From NCBI RefSeq assembly GCF_029893635.1, contig NZ_JARXYR010000002.1, positions 3,323,001 through 3,387,000 of the forward strand: 64,000 nt of DNA. Direction: 5' to 3'. A model generated the notes under the pieces. The model was not told the DNA's origin. It worked only from the letters and a program-made list of their open reading frames with translations, and did not search any database. Source of the stretch: Variovorax sp. TBS-050B. GTDB taxonomy: Bacteria; Pseudomonadota; Gammaproteobacteria; Burkholderiales; Burkholderiaceae_C. This document shows, piece after piece, positions 40,397-49,780 of the stretch (within the stretch, counting starts at the first letter, position 1; the number at the start of each line of letters is the position of its first letter). Both the position numbers and the translations under genes were made by a program.

Positions 40397-40500
40397 GAAC
40401 GCAGAAGGAAGACAAAAGTTACGCAGAAGTCGCAGAAGGGAACATCCGTCTTTGTTTCTCCTTTTGCGACCTCTGCGAAACCTTCGCGACTTCTGCGTTC
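40397..40500. repeat. interspersed long-hairpin repeat (MITE/REP-like), type 2, copy A
   Basis: A 104-base element bounded by GAACGCAGAAG and its exact inverse CTTCTGCGTTC (11-bp terminal inverted repeats). Internal CGCAGAAG-type units make it an almost complete hairpin. A second copy with identical ends lies at 59314-59422. It lies inside the operon, just after the binding-protein gene and before the ATPase gene, the classical site for an mRNA-stabilising hairpin. Confidence 0.85.
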
Positions 40501-40542
40501 GGCCAAGCCCGATTTCATGAACCTTCAACAGCAAACACACCG

Positions 40543-41298
<756 letters not shown>

Positions 41299-42054
41299 AT
41301 GCCGTTCGAGGTCCTGATTTCCCTCTCGTCCTTCGGGGCCGCCGAGGTGGGCCGGCACGGCCAGCTGTGGTGCTCGCAGCTGGCGCGCGCGGCGGGTGCC
41401 GATTCGGTCGAGGTGCGCGGCGAGATGCTGCGCGATGCCGAGGCCGAGCTGCCCGCGCTCGCGGGGCTCGCTTCGGTGTTCTCGAGTCCTGAAGGCCTCT
41501 GGGCCGATGACGGCGCACTCGACGCCGATGCGCTGCTGCGCGGCGTCGCATGCGCCACGCGCCTGGGCGCGAAGCGGCTCAAGATGGCGATCGGCGGCTT
41601 TGGCGCTGCGTCGCACGGCTCGCTGCGCGAGCTCGGCATGCTGCTCGCCGAAGCCGAGGTCGAACTGCTGATCGAGAACGACCAGACGCCGCGCGCCGGC
41701 ACGCTGGCCGCGCTGCAGGCCTTCTTCGCGGCGGCCGACGGCGCCGGCCTCGATCTGGGCATGACCTTCGACATGGGCAACTGGCACTGGCTCGGCGAGT
41801 GCCCGCTGCAGGCGGCGCAGGCGCTCGGCCACCGCGTGCGCTACGTGCATTGCAAGGGCGCGCAGCGCCTCGCGCACAAGTGGGTGGCGGTGCCGATGGG
41901 CGAATCCGCCGCACCCTGGCGCGCGGTGCTGCGCGCGCTGCCGGCCGACGTGCCGCATGCCATCGAATACCCGCTCGTCGGCGATGACCTGGCGGCCGTC
42001 ACGCGCACGCAGATCGACTTCATCCGCGCCGCACGGACCCTGGAGACTTCATGA
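41299..42054 (+). CDS. kguE: KguE-like sugar phosphate isomerase/epimerase
   Basis: A 251-residue TIM-barrel protein of the AP-endonuclease family 2 group. Metal-site type residues are seen in LIENDQT, FDMGNWHW, YVHCKG and the C-terminal AIEYPL glutamate. The family contains KguE of Pseudomonas ketogluconate operons, whose exact step is not settled. The assignment rests on fold plus the following kguK- and kguD-like genes. It overlaps the kinase gene by ATGA. Confidence 0.7.
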   Translation: MPFEVLISLSSFGAAEVGRHGQLWCSQLARAAGADSVEVRGEMLRDAEAELPALAGLASVFSSPEGLWADDGALDADALLRGVACATRLGAKRLKMAIGGFGAASHGSLRELGMLLAEAEVELLIENDQTPRAGTLAALQAFFAAADGAGLDLGMTFDMGNWHWLGECPLQAAQALGHRVRYVHCKGAQRLAHKWVAVPMGESAAPWRAVLRALPADVPHAIEYPLVGDDLAAVTRTQIDFIRAARTLETS

Positions 42055-43004
42055 CAGAACCCACCGCCTTCGACGTCGCGCTGTTCGGCGAAGCCATGCT
42101 GCTGCTGGTCGCCGACCGGCCGGGGCCGATCGAGAATGCGCAGGCCTTCCACAAGCGCACCGCCGGCGCCGAGACCAACGTGGCCATCGGCCTTTCGCGA
42201 CTCGGCCTCAAGGTGGGCTGGGCCAGCCGTCTCGGCACCGACTCGATGGGCCGCGCGCTGCTCGCGACCATGCAGGCCGAAGGCATCGACTGCTCGCACG
42301 TGATCTGCGATCCGACGCAGCGCACCGGCTTCCAGTTCAAGGGCCGCGTCACCGACGGCAGCGACCCGCCGGTCGAATACCACCGCAAGGGCTCGGCCGC
42401 GAGCCACATGGGCCCGGCCGACATCGACGAGCCCTGGCTGCGCTCGGCGCGCCACCTGCATGCCACGGGCGTGTTCGCCGCCATCTCCGAGACCAGCCTG
42501 CAGGCCGCGCTGAAGTCGATGGAGATCATGCGCGCCGCCGGCCGCACCATCTCGTTCGACACCAACCTGCGCCCCACGCTGTGGTCCTCGACCGAGACCA
42601 TGCGCCACTGGATCAACGAACTCGCCGCGCGCGCCGACTGGGTGCTGCCCGGCATCGAGGAAGGGCTGCTGCTCACGGGCCACGGCGAGCCCGAGGGCGT
42701 GGCGCGCTTCTACCGCGAGCGCGGCGCGAAGCTGGTGGTCGTGAAGCTCGGCGCCGACGGCGCCTACTACGACAGCGACGTGGCCGGCACCGGCCGCGTC
42801 GAGGGCTTTCCGGTCAAGGAAGTGATCGATACCGTGGGCGCGGGCGACGGATTCGCGGCCGGCGTGGTGAGCGCGCTGCTCGAAGGCCGCAGCGTGCCCG
42901 AGGCGGTGCGCCGCGGCGCATGGATCGGCGCGCGCGCCGTGCAGGTGCTCGGCGATACCGAAGGGCTGCCCACGCGCGCCGAACTCGAGGAAGCGGGGCT
43001 TTGA
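42051..43004 (+). CDS. kguK: PfkB-family sugar acid kinase (2-ketogluconokinase-like)
   Basis: A 317-residue ribokinase-fold kinase. The N-terminal GAETNVAIGLSRLG is the substrate-lid region, and DTVGAGDGFAAGV near residue 258-270 holds the catalytic aspartate and anion hole. KguK phosphorylates 2-ketogluconate to 2-keto-6-phosphogluconate; the close relative KdgK acts on 2-keto-3-deoxygluconate, which sequence alone cannot exclude. The gene order kguE-kguK-kguD and the PtxS operator favour the former. Confidence 0.75.
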   Translation: MTEPTAFDVALFGEAMLLLVADRPGPIENAQAFHKRTAGAETNVAIGLSRLGLKVGWASRLGTDSMGRALLATMQAEGIDCSHVICDPTQRTGFQFKGRVTDGSDPPVEYHRKGSAASHMGPADIDEPWLRSARHLHATGVFAAISETSLQAALKSMEIMRAAGRTISFDTNLRPTLWSSTETMRHWINELAARADWVLPGIEEGLLLTGHGEPEGVARFYRERGAKLVVVKLGADGAYYDSDVAGTGRVEGFPVKEVIDTVGAGDGFAAGVVSALLEGRSVPEAVRRGAWIGARAVQVLGDTEGLPTRAELEEAGL

Positions 43005-43006
43005 CG

Positions 43007-43993
43007 ATGACCAGCGAAAAGAAGAACGTGCTGGTGTTCCGGGCGCTGCCCGAAGACCAGCTGGCGCGCCTCTCGGCCGCGCACCATGTGACCGTGGCCG
43101 ATCCGCGCAAGGAGCCGGCAGCCTTCGCGACCGCGCTCGGCAGCGCGCATGGCCTGATCGGATCGAGCCACCCGGTCGATGCGGCGCTGCTCGATGCCGC
43201 GCCGCGGCTCCAGGTGATCTCGAGCGTCTCGGTCGGCGTGGACAACTATCCGCTCGCCGAACTGCACCGCCGCGGCATCGTGCTGTGCCACACGCCCGAC
43301 GTGCTCACCGAGACCGTGGCCGACACCGTGTTCGCGATCCTCATGGCCACGCAGCGGCGCGTGGTCGAGCTGTCGAACCTGGTGCGCGAAGGCCGCTGGA
43401 CGAAGAACATCGGCGAGGAATTCTTCGGCACCGACGTGCACGGCAAGACCCTCGGCATCCTCGGCTTCGGCCGCATCGGCCAGGCCGTGGCGCGGCGCGC
43501 CGCGCTCGGTTTCGGCATGCCGGTGCTCTATCACGCGCGCCGCCCGGTGGACCTGGCCGCGCAGGCGCCCGAGCTGCAGGGCCGCGCCACCCACGTGCCG
43601 CTCGACGAACTGCTCGCGCGCTCGGACATCGTGCTCGCGATGCTGCCGCTGACCGAGGCCACGCGCGGCATGATCGATGCCGGCTTCTTCGCGCGCATGA
43701 AGCCGCACGCGGCCTTCATCAACGGCGGCCGCGGCGCCACGGTCGACGAGGCCGCGCTGCTCCATGCGCTCGACCACGGCACGCTGCGCGCCGCCGGCCT
43801 CGACGTGTTCGCGAAGGAACCGCTCGCGGCCGATTCGCCGCTGCGCACCCATCCGCGCGTGACGCCGCTGCCGCACATCGGCTCGGCCACGCACGAGACG
43901 CGGCATGCGATGGCCGAGCTCGCGACGACCAACCTGCTGCAGGTGCTGGCCGGCGAGAAGCCGACGGCACCCTACGACACCGCGGCCGCATGA
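43007..43993 (+). CDS. kguD: D-2-hydroxyacid dehydrogenase (2-ketogluconate 6-phosphate reductase-like)
   Basis: A 328-residue NAD(P)-dependent enzyme. GILGFGRIGQAVARRA near residue 148 is the cofactor loop; the catalytic set is the Arg in NGGRGATVDEAAL, the Glu in DVFAKEP and the His in PHIGSATHE. KguD reduces 2-keto-6-phosphogluconate to 6-phosphogluconate, feeding the Entner-Doudoroff or pentose phosphate path. Glyoxylate/hydroxypyruvate reductase activity is an alternative for the fold. ATG 43007 is used, 2 bases after the kinase stop. Confidence 0.78.
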   Translation: MTSEKKNVLVFRALPEDQLARLSAAHHVTVADPRKEPAAFATALGSAHGLIGSSHPVDAALLDAAPRLQVISSVSVGVDNYPLAELHRRGIVLCHTPDVLTETVADTVFAILMATQRRVVELSNLVREGRWTKNIGEEFFGTDVHGKTLGILGFGRIGQAVARRAALGFGMPVLYHARRPVDLAAQAPELQGRATHVPLDELLARSDIVLAMLPLTEATRGMIDAGFFARMKPHAAFINGGRGATVDEAALLHALDHGTLRAAGLDVFAKEPLAADSPLRTHPRVTPLPHIGSATHETRHAMAELATTNLLQVLAGEKPTAPYDTAAA

Positions 43994-44009
43994 GCCCGAC
44001 CCGGTCTTT

Positions 44010-44119
44010 CTCCCTCACCCTCCGGGGGAGGGCAGGGGTGGGGGCTCCGAGCTGCCGCACCCGCGCGGCCTCATCCGCCGCCGCGCGCCCCCATCCCTAC
44101 CTTCCCCCAACGGGGGAAG
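44010..44119. repeat. interspersed GC-hairpin repeat, type 3, before the PtxS-like gene
   Basis: The outer arms GGGGGAGGGCAGGGGTGGGGGC (here read as 44024-44045) and the inverse at 44087-44108 match at 18 of 22 positions. Each end also folds alone: CCCTCC-GGG-GGAGGG at 44018-44032 and CTTCCCCC-AAC-GGGGGAAG at 44101-44119. The second hairpin ends 10 bases before the ptxS-like start and may hide its ribosome-binding site. The gap 43994-44129 holds no gene. Confidence 0.7.
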
Positions 44120-44129
44120 AAGCAAGGCC

Positions 44130-45155
44130 ATGAAGCCCACCGGCCGCGCGACCATCGCCGACGTGGCCAAGGCCGCGGGCGTCTCCAAGGCCACCGTCTC
44201 GCGCTTCCTCAATCACCGCGAGCGCCTGCTGAGCCACGACATCGCGGCGCGCGTCGAAGCGGCGATCGCGCAGCTCGCCTACACGCCGAGCCCGATGGCG
44301 CAGGCGCTGAGCCACGGCCGCTCGCGCCTGATCGGGCTGATCGTGGCCGACATCACCAATCCCTATTCGGTGGCGGTGCTGCGCGGTGCCGAGAAGGCCT
44401 GCCAGGACGCGGGCTACCTGGTGATGCTGTTCAACCTCGGCAACGAGAGCGAGCGCGAGCGCGAGGCCATCGATGCGCTGGCGGGCTACCAGGTCGACGG
44501 CTTCATCCTCAACACCCTGGGCCGCGGCAGCAACGTGGTCGATGCGGTCACGCTGCACGGCAAGCCCGCGGTGCTGGTCGACCGGCGGCATGCGGGCATG
44601 CACACCGACTTCGTCTCGCTCGACAACGAGGACGCGATGAAGAACACCTGCGCCCATCTGCTGGAGGGCGGCTACCGCGAACTGCTCTACGTGACCGAGC
44701 CGCAGAAGGGCGTGAGCTCGCGGCGCGAGCGCACGGCCGCCTTCGGCGCCTGCGTGGCGGCGCACGAGCCGCGCGTGGCGGGCGAGGTCTTCGAGAGTGT
44801 CGAAGGCGACAACGAGGCGCTCGACGAAGCCCTGCGCGCACTGCGCCGCCGCGCCAGGCGCGGGCGCCGCGCCGCGGTGGTCGCGGGCAATGCGGTGGTC
44901 ACGCTGCGCGTGGCGCAGGCGATGGCGCGGCTGGGCTGGCAGTTCGGGCAGGAGCTCGGCTTCGTCGGCTTCGACGACACCGAGTGGGCGCCGCTGATCG
45001 GGCCCGGCCTCTCGACCATCGCCCAGCCCACCGACGCCATCGGCCGCACGGCCGCCACCTGTCTGATCGAACGGCTGCGCGGCTTCGAAGGGCCGGCGCG
45101 CCAACTGCTGCTGCCGGGCGAACTGCTCGTGCGCGGCTCCTCGGCCGCTGGCTGA
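44130..45155 (+). CDS. ptxS: LacI-family repressor, PtxS-like
   Basis: A 341-residue regulator. The helix-turn-helix is ATIADVAKAAGVSKATVSRFL (residues 6-26, quoted in part), followed by the hinge ALSHGRS and a periplasmic-binding-protein-like ligand domain (LIGLIVADITNPY, VGFDDTEWA). PtxS of Pseudomonas represses ketogluconate genes and responds to 2-ketogluconate. The perfect PtxS operator at 37975 supports the name. The gene starts after a hairpin repeat, and unlike many operons it is at the distal end of its target operon, implying autoregulation. Confidence 0.75.
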   Translation: MKPTGRATIADVAKAAGVSKATVSRFLNHRERLLSHDIAARVEAAIAQLAYTPSPMAQALSHGRSRLIGLIVADITNPYSVAVLRGAEKACQDAGYLVMLFNLGNESEREREAIDALAGYQVDGFILNTLGRGSNVVDAVTLHGKPAVLVDRRHAGMHTDFVSLDNEDAMKNTCAHLLEGGYRELLYVTEPQKGVSSRRERTAAFGACVAAHEPRVAGEVFESVEGDNEALDEALRALRRRARRGRRAAVVAGNAVVTLRVAQAMARLGWQFGQELGFVGFDDTEWAPLIGPGLSTIAQPTDAIGRTAATCLIERLRGFEGPARQLLLPGELLVRGSSAAG

Positions 45156-45194
45156 CAATCGGCACACGACGAACGCACACCGGAGACTCGCGCA

Positions 45195-46097
45195 ATGAAC
45201 GACGACAACAAGAGGTATTCAATCGGCATGGTCGGCATCGGCCTCATGGGCCACGGCATCGCCAGCAACCTGGTCAAGCATGGCCATGCGCTCACCGTGC
45301 TCGAGCACCCGGGCAACCAGCCGCTCGACGCGCTGCGGGCCGCGGGCGCGACGAGCGTGGCGAGCCTGGCCGATCTCGCGCGCGGCGCCGAGGTGCTGAT
45401 CCTCTGCGTCACGGGCTCGCCGCAGGTCGAGGCCGTGGTGCTCGGCGAAGGGGGCCTGCTCTCGGGCATGAAGCCGGGCACGATCGTGATCGACTGCTCC
45501 ACCGCGATCCCCGGCTCCACCGAGCGCGTGGCGCAGGCGGTCGAGCGCGCGGGCGGCCGCTTTCTCGATGCGCCGATGACGCGCACTCCCAGGGAGGCCG
45601 CCGAAGGCCGCCTCAACCTGCTCGTGGGCGGCGACGCCGCGCTGCTCGAGACCTGCCGGCCGATCCTTTCCTGCTTCGCCGAGAACATCGTGCACACCGG
45701 CGCGGTGGGCACGGGCCACGGCATGAAGCTGCTGCACAACTACGTCTCGCTCGGCACCGTGGCGCTGATCGCCGAGGCCGCCGCCTGCGCGCAGCGCGCG
45801 GGGGTGGAGCCCGCCGTGTTCGTTGACGTGCTCGCCAAGGGCGGCGGCGGCGGCGTGGCGCTCGAGCGCCTGCGCTCCTTCATCACGCAGCAGGATCCCA
45901 GCGGCCTGCGCTTCGCGATGAGCAATGCGCAGAAGGACCTCGGCTACTACGCTGAGATGGCCGGCGGCGCCGGCGCGGCGCACGCGATCGCGGATGCGGT
46001 GCTCGGCACCTATGCCGGCGCGGTGCAGCAGGGCGGGGCGCAGCGCTTCGTGCCCGAACTCGTGGCGCTGCTCGCGGAGCGCGGCGAGCAGGGTTGA
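45195..46097 (+). CDS. beta-hydroxyacid dehydrogenase (3-hydroxyisobutyrate/tartronate semialdehyde reductase type)
   Basis: A 300-residue NAD(P)-dependent dehydrogenase. GMVGIGLMGHGIASNL near residue 11 is the cofactor loop, CSTAIPGST the substrate-binding DxSTxxP-type stretch, DAPMTRTPREAAEG the catalytic-domain motif, and GTGHGMKLLHNYVS carries the catalytic lysine near 178. It starts 39 bases after ptxS on the same strand and may be read with it; GACAAT and GGAG precede it. 3-hydroxyisobutyrate and tartronate semialdehyde are the main candidate substrates. Confidence 0.85.
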   Translation: MNDDNKRYSIGMVGIGLMGHGIASNLVKHGHALTVLEHPGNQPLDALRAAGATSVASLADLARGAEVLILCVTGSPQVEAVVLGEGGLLSGMKPGTIVIDCSTAIPGSTERVAQAVERAGGRFLDAPMTRTPREAAEGRLNLLVGGDAALLETCRPILSCFAENIVHTGAVGTGHGMKLLHNYVSLGTVALIAEAAACAQRAGVEPAVFVDVLAKGGGGGVALERLRSFITQQDPSGLRFAMSNAQKDLGYYAEMAGGAGAAHAIADAVLGTYAGAVQQGGAQRFVPELVALLAERGEQG

Positions 46098-46108
46098 GCG
46101 GCGGCCCG

Positions 46109-47290
46109 CTAGCGCGGGTCGATCGCCTTCGCCACCGAGCGCGCGAGGCCGAGCACATCGCCCGGCGCGCCGACACCCGGCGCCTCGTCGAGCGTGACCC
46201 GGCCCTCGTCGACGCGCGCGGTCGCGCCGCTCAATGCGCTGCGCAGCGGGTTGTCGTTCGAATCGATCTCCAGCAGCCCGTCGCCGCCCGCGGCCGCGAG
46301 CAGGTGCGCGGAGGCGAGCAGGCCGATGCCGCCGCCGAGGTAGTGCGGGCAGTAGCGCAGGCCGGCGGCGCGGGCGCGCTGCACCACGGGCCAGCAGCCC
46401 GAGATGCCGCCCCACTTGGCGGCATCGGGTTGCAGCACGGAGAACACGCGGGCCGCGATCGCGGCGTCGAAGGCCTCGATGCCCGCGACGTTCTCGCCGC
46501 CTGCGAGCGGCAGCGGCGCTTCGGCGCGCAGCTGCTGCCATTCGGACCAGGGGCGGTCGGCGCGCAGCGGCTCCTCGAGCCAGGCGAGGCCGAAGGGCGC
46601 GAGCCGCGGCATCGTCGCGAGCGCCTCCGCCAGGGTCCAGGCCTGGTTGGCATCGACCGCGAGCATGGCGGCCTCGCCCAGTGCGGCGCGCAGCGCCTGC
46701 AGGTTCGCCAGGTCGCGCTCGGCGCCGAAGCCCACCTTGAGCTTGAAGGCGCGGTGGCCTTCGGCGCGCATGCGCAGCGCGGTTTCTTCCGCGCCGTCGG
46801 GGTTGATGCCGCTCGCATAGAGGGGAATGCGCGCCTGCCGGCCGCCCAGATGGCGCCACAGCGGCTGGCCGGCGCGGCGTGCGGCCAGGTCCCAGAGCGC
46901 GAGGTCGATGCCCGCGATCGCCTGCGCCATGGGACCGGGCTCGCCGGATTGGATCGCGAGCACCGCGGTCCCGCGCGTGAGCGCCTCCCAGGCCTCGCGC
47001 GGGCCTTCGTCGAAGCGCCGGCCTTCGACGAGCGGCGCCATCACGCTGTGCACCAGCCTCGCGCGGTGCTCGGCGCCGCAGCCCGGGAAGTTGCACCAGA
47101 CCTCGCCCCAGCCGGTCGCGCCGTCGTCGTCCGTCGCCTCGATGAAGACCGCGGGCCGGTCGCGCATGGTGCCGAAGGAGGTGCGCACCGGCACCTTCAC
47201 CGGATAGCGGAACACATGCGCACGCAGCCGCGCGATGCGCAGCGGCGCGCGCGGCAGCGCGGGCAGGGAAGGGGCGGCGTCGGGGTTCAT
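46109..47290 (-). CDS. mandelate racemase/muconate lactonizing enzyme superfamily protein
   Basis: A 393-residue enolase-superfamily enzyme. The C-terminal barrel holds FKLKVGFG (KxK near residue 167), metal ligands in VDANQAW, WLEEPL and AGGEN, and a later CPHYLGGGIG histidine motif. This is the general-base pattern of the mandelate racemase subgroup. Dehydration or epimerisation of a sugar acid or aromatic hydroxyacid is likely, but the substrate is not predictable. Overlaps the GntR gene by ATGA, so the regulator and enzyme are one unit. Confidence 0.86.
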   Translation of the reverse strand: MNPDAAPSLPALPRAPLRIARLRAHVFRYPVKVPVRTSFGTMRDRPAVFIEATDDDGATGWGEVWCNFPGCGAEHRARLVHSVMAPLVEGRRFDEGPREAWEALTRGTAVLAIQSGEPGPMAQAIAGIDLALWDLAARRAGQPLWRHLGGRQARIPLYASGINPDGAEETALRMRAEGHRAFKLKVGFGAERDLANLQALRAALGEAAMLAVDANQAWTLAEALATMPRLAPFGLAWLEEPLRADRPWSEWQQLRAEAPLPLAGGENVAGIEAFDAAIAARVFSVLQPDAAKWGGISGCWPVVQRARAAGLRYCPHYLGGGIGLLASAHLLAAAGGDGLLEIDSNDNPLRSALSGATARVDEGRVTLDEAPGVGAPGDVLGLARSVAKAIDPR

Positions 47291-48021
47291 GGCAGCAGGT
47301 TCATTTCGACGTGGACCGCGTCGCCGCGGTAGGTGACTTCGCCGAGGTAGAGCACGCAGTCGTTCTCGTCGCGGAACACGCGGCGCACCTCGGCCACGGG
47401 CGAATTGACCGGCACGCCGAGCAGGCGCGAGACCTCCATGTCGGCGGCGCCGATGGTCAGCACCTGGTGGGCCTTGGCGATGCGCACGCTCTTCAGGCCG
47501 ACGAGGATGGGGATCACCGGTTCGTCGCGGAAGCGCTTCGGCGTGCGGCGGAACACCGGCTCCGCGAGGTGGATGTTGATCACGCAGTAGGGCGCGCCTT
47601 CGCGCGAATGCACGCGGCGCATGAAGACGTAGCGCTCGGCGGCATGCCCCTCGCCGGGCCGCAGCGCGGGCGCGGCGGTCGATTCGTCGATGTTGACGAG
47701 CTGCGGCACGGTGTCGCGGTACATGCGCGACAGCGCTTCGAGCGAGGTCTCGACGCTGAGCCAGCGCTCGCTGGCCTGCCCGGTGACGAAGGTGCCGCGG
47801 CCCTGCTGCGGCGACAGCAGCCCGTCGCGCGCGAGCAGGTCGACCGCCTGGCGCACGGTGACGCGTGCGACGCCGAATTCCTGCCCCAGTTCGTCGAGCG
47901 ACGGCAGGCGATGGCCCTGCGGCCAGATGCCGCGCGCGATGCGCTGTCGCATCAGGTCGGCGAGCTGCAGGTAGCGGGGAATGGGGCTGTCGCCGAATGG
48001 CGGGAAATCCGCACTTGCCAT
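47287..48021 (-). CDS. GntR-family regulator, HutC/UTRA subgroup
   Basis: A 244-residue regulator. The N-terminal winged helix is at about residues 15-75 (PSLDELGQEFGVARVTVRQAVDLL), followed by a UTRA ligand domain at about 95-235 (LRPGEGHAAERYVFMRRVHS onward). It is first in its own operon with the enolase-superfamily gene and diverges from the NitT/TauT-type transporter genes, so it probably controls both directions through the AT-rich gap at 48022-48148. Confidence 0.88.
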   Translation of the reverse strand: MASADFPPFGDSPIPRYLQLADLMRQRIARGIWPQGHRLPSLDELGQEFGVARVTVRQAVDLLARDGLLSPQQGRGTFVTGQASERWLSVETSLEALSRMYRDTVPQLVNIDESTAAPALRPGEGHAAERYVFMRRVHSREGAPYCVINIHLAEPVFRRTPKRFRDEPVIPILVGLKSVRIAKAHQVLTIGAADMEVSRLLGVPVNSPVAEVRRVFRDENDCVLYLGEVTYRGDAVHVEMNLLP

Positions 48022-48038
48022 CGATGGTGTTCTAAAGG

Positions 48039-48066
48039 TATGGTCTATAGCACGTTTGAACCAATA
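48039..48066. promoter_or_regulatory. candidate GntR operator in the divergent gap
   Basis: TATGGT and ACCAATA are imperfect inverted arms around 15 bases that include CTATAG; TATAGC recurs just downstream. The AT content is far above its surroundings. Candidate binding site for the divergent GntR regulator and region of overlapping promoters. No clean -35 could be placed. Confidence 0.35.
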
Positions 48067-48148
48067 TAGCAGAAGGAAGCGGCGGGGCGCCACTTCTTTC
48101 ATGCGCCAGAGCCCATACGCCGCACCCGGCAGGAGAGGAAAAACGCCC

Positions 48149-48928
48149 ATGCCCCAAAGCACGGCCGCGCGCCCGACCGCATCGAGAATCGCACTGATCT
48201 TCGTCCCGTGGCTCCTGCTGCTGGCGCTCTGGTATGGGCTGCGCTACAGCGGCCTCGTCAATCCCGCGCTGGTGCCGGCGCCGCACGAGGTGGCCGAACG
48301 CTTCGTCTCGCTCATGGGCGACCGCCTGCCGATGGACATCTTCATGTCCACGCAGCGCGTGTTCATCGGCGTGGCGCTGGGCACGCTGGCGGCGGTGCCC
48401 GTGGGCTTCTGCCTGGGCTGGTACCGCGGCGTGCGCAGCTTCATCGATCCGGTGATCAACTTCTTCCGCGCGCTGCCGCCCATCGCGCTGATTCCGCTCG
48501 TCATCGTCTACTTCGGCATCGGCGAGGTGGCGAAGACGGTGATCCTGTTCTACGCCTCCTTCTTCGCGGGCGTGATCGTGATGTACGAGGGCATCGCGCA
48601 GATCAGCCCGATCTACGTGCGCGTGGCGCGCACGCTGGGCGCGAGCGACCTCGAGATCTTCGGCCGCGTGATCGTGCCGCTCACGGTGCCGCACATCCTG
48701 ACGGCGGTGCGCGTGGCGCTCGGCGTGGCGTGGGCCACGCTGGTGGCATCGGAGCTGATCGCGGCACAGCAGGGGCTCGGCGCGCTGATCCAGAACGCGT
48801 CGGCCTTCTTCCAGCTCGACATCATCTACGTCGGCATCATCTCGATCGGCTTCATCGCGCTCGCGATGGACCTCCTGCTGCGCGCCGCGACGCGCCGGCT
48901 CGTGGCCTGGCAGGACCGACTCGCATGA
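48149..48928 (+). CDS. NitT/TauT-type ABC transporter permease
   Basis: A 259-residue permease of the SsuC/TauC type with about six transmembrane helices. The EAA loop reads VARTLGASDLEIFGRVIVPLTVP near residue 160. ATG 48149 is preceded by AGGAGAGG. First of three genes (permease, ATPase, binding protein) for an organic-anion or sulfonate-type substrate. The ATPase gene overlaps it by ATGA. Confidence 0.9.
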   Translation: MPQSTAARPTASRIALIFVPWLLLLALWYGLRYSGLVNPALVPAPHEVAERFVSLMGDRLPMDIFMSTQRVFIGVALGTLAAVPVGFCLGWYRGVRSFIDPVINFFRALPPIALIPLVIVYFGIGEVAKTVILFYASFFAGVIVMYEGIAQISPIYVRVARTLGASDLEIFGRVIVPLTVPHILTAVRVALGVAWATLVASELIAAQQGLGALIQNASAFFQLDIIYVGIISIGFIALAMDLLLRAATRRLVAWQDRLA

Positions 48929-49746
48929 ACACCATCGCCACCGGCACGCCGCGCATCCGCTTCGAGAACGTGGCGGTCGAGTTCCCGACCGCGCAGGGCC
49001 CGATGCGGGTGCTCGACGGCGTGAGCCTCGACATCCACCAGGGCGAGTTCGTCTCGATCATTGGACCCTCGGGCTGCGGCAAGACCACGCTGATGAACAT
49101 GCTCGCGGGCTTCGTGCAGCCCACCGCGGGCCGGGTGCTGCTCGACGGCCAGCCGGTCGCGGGGCCGGGGCCGGACCGCGGCGTGATCTTCCAGGAGTAC
49201 GGCGTCTTCCCGTGGCTCACGGTGCGCCAGAACATCGCGTTCGGCCTGGGCCTGTCGGCAAATCGCACGCCGAAGTCCGAGCATGCCGGCATCGTGGAGC
49301 GCTACATGCGCCTGATGGGGCTCTCGGACTTCGCGAACCACCATCCCAAGCACCTCTCGGGCGGCATGCGCCAGCGGCTCGCGATCGCGCGCGCGTACGC
49401 CGTGCGGCCGCAGTTCCTGCTGATGGACGAGCCCTTCGGCGCGCTCGACGCGCAGACGCGCAGCGCCATGCAGGACCTGCTGCTCGAGGTGCTGCAGGCC
49501 GAGGGCAAGACGGTGATGCTGATCACCCACTCGGTGGACGAGGCGATCTATCTCTCGTCGCGCATCGTGGTGGTCACGGCGCGGCCCGCGCGCATCCGCA
49601 CGGTGATCGACGTGCCCTTCGGCTATCCGCGCGGCGAGGCGGTGCACGAGGACCCGCGCTTCGCGCAGTTGCGCGCGCAGATCCGCGAACTCGTGATGCA
49701 GGAGTACGCGGCGCAGTCGAAGCAGCAGCTGCGCCTGTCCGACTGA
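48925..49746 (+). CDS. NitT/TauT-type ABC transporter ATPase
   Basis: A 273-residue ATPase of the SsuB/TauB type. Walker A GPSGCGKTT near residue 46, Q-loop FQEYGVFPWLT, signature LSGGMRQR near 145, Walker B FLLMDEPFGALDAQ near 164, and switch ITHSVDEA. The C-terminal VDVPF-type region is standard for the subgroup. It overlaps the permease start region and precedes the binding protein. Confidence 0.92.
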   Translation: MNTIATGTPRIRFENVAVEFPTAQGPMRVLDGVSLDIHQGEFVSIIGPSGCGKTTLMNMLAGFVQPTAGRVLLDGQPVAGPGPDRGVIFQEYGVFPWLTVRQNIAFGLGLSANRTPKSEHAGIVERYMRLMGLSDFANHHPKHLSGGMRQRLAIARAYAVRPQFLLMDEPFGALDAQTRSAMQDLLLEVLQAEGKTVMLITHSVDEAIYLSSRIVVVTARPARIRTVIDVPFGYPRGEAVHEDPRFAQLRAQIRELVMQEYAAQSKQQLRLSD

Positions 49747-49780
49747 AAGATTCTTGGTTGAGCCTGAAAGGAAGAGCGAC

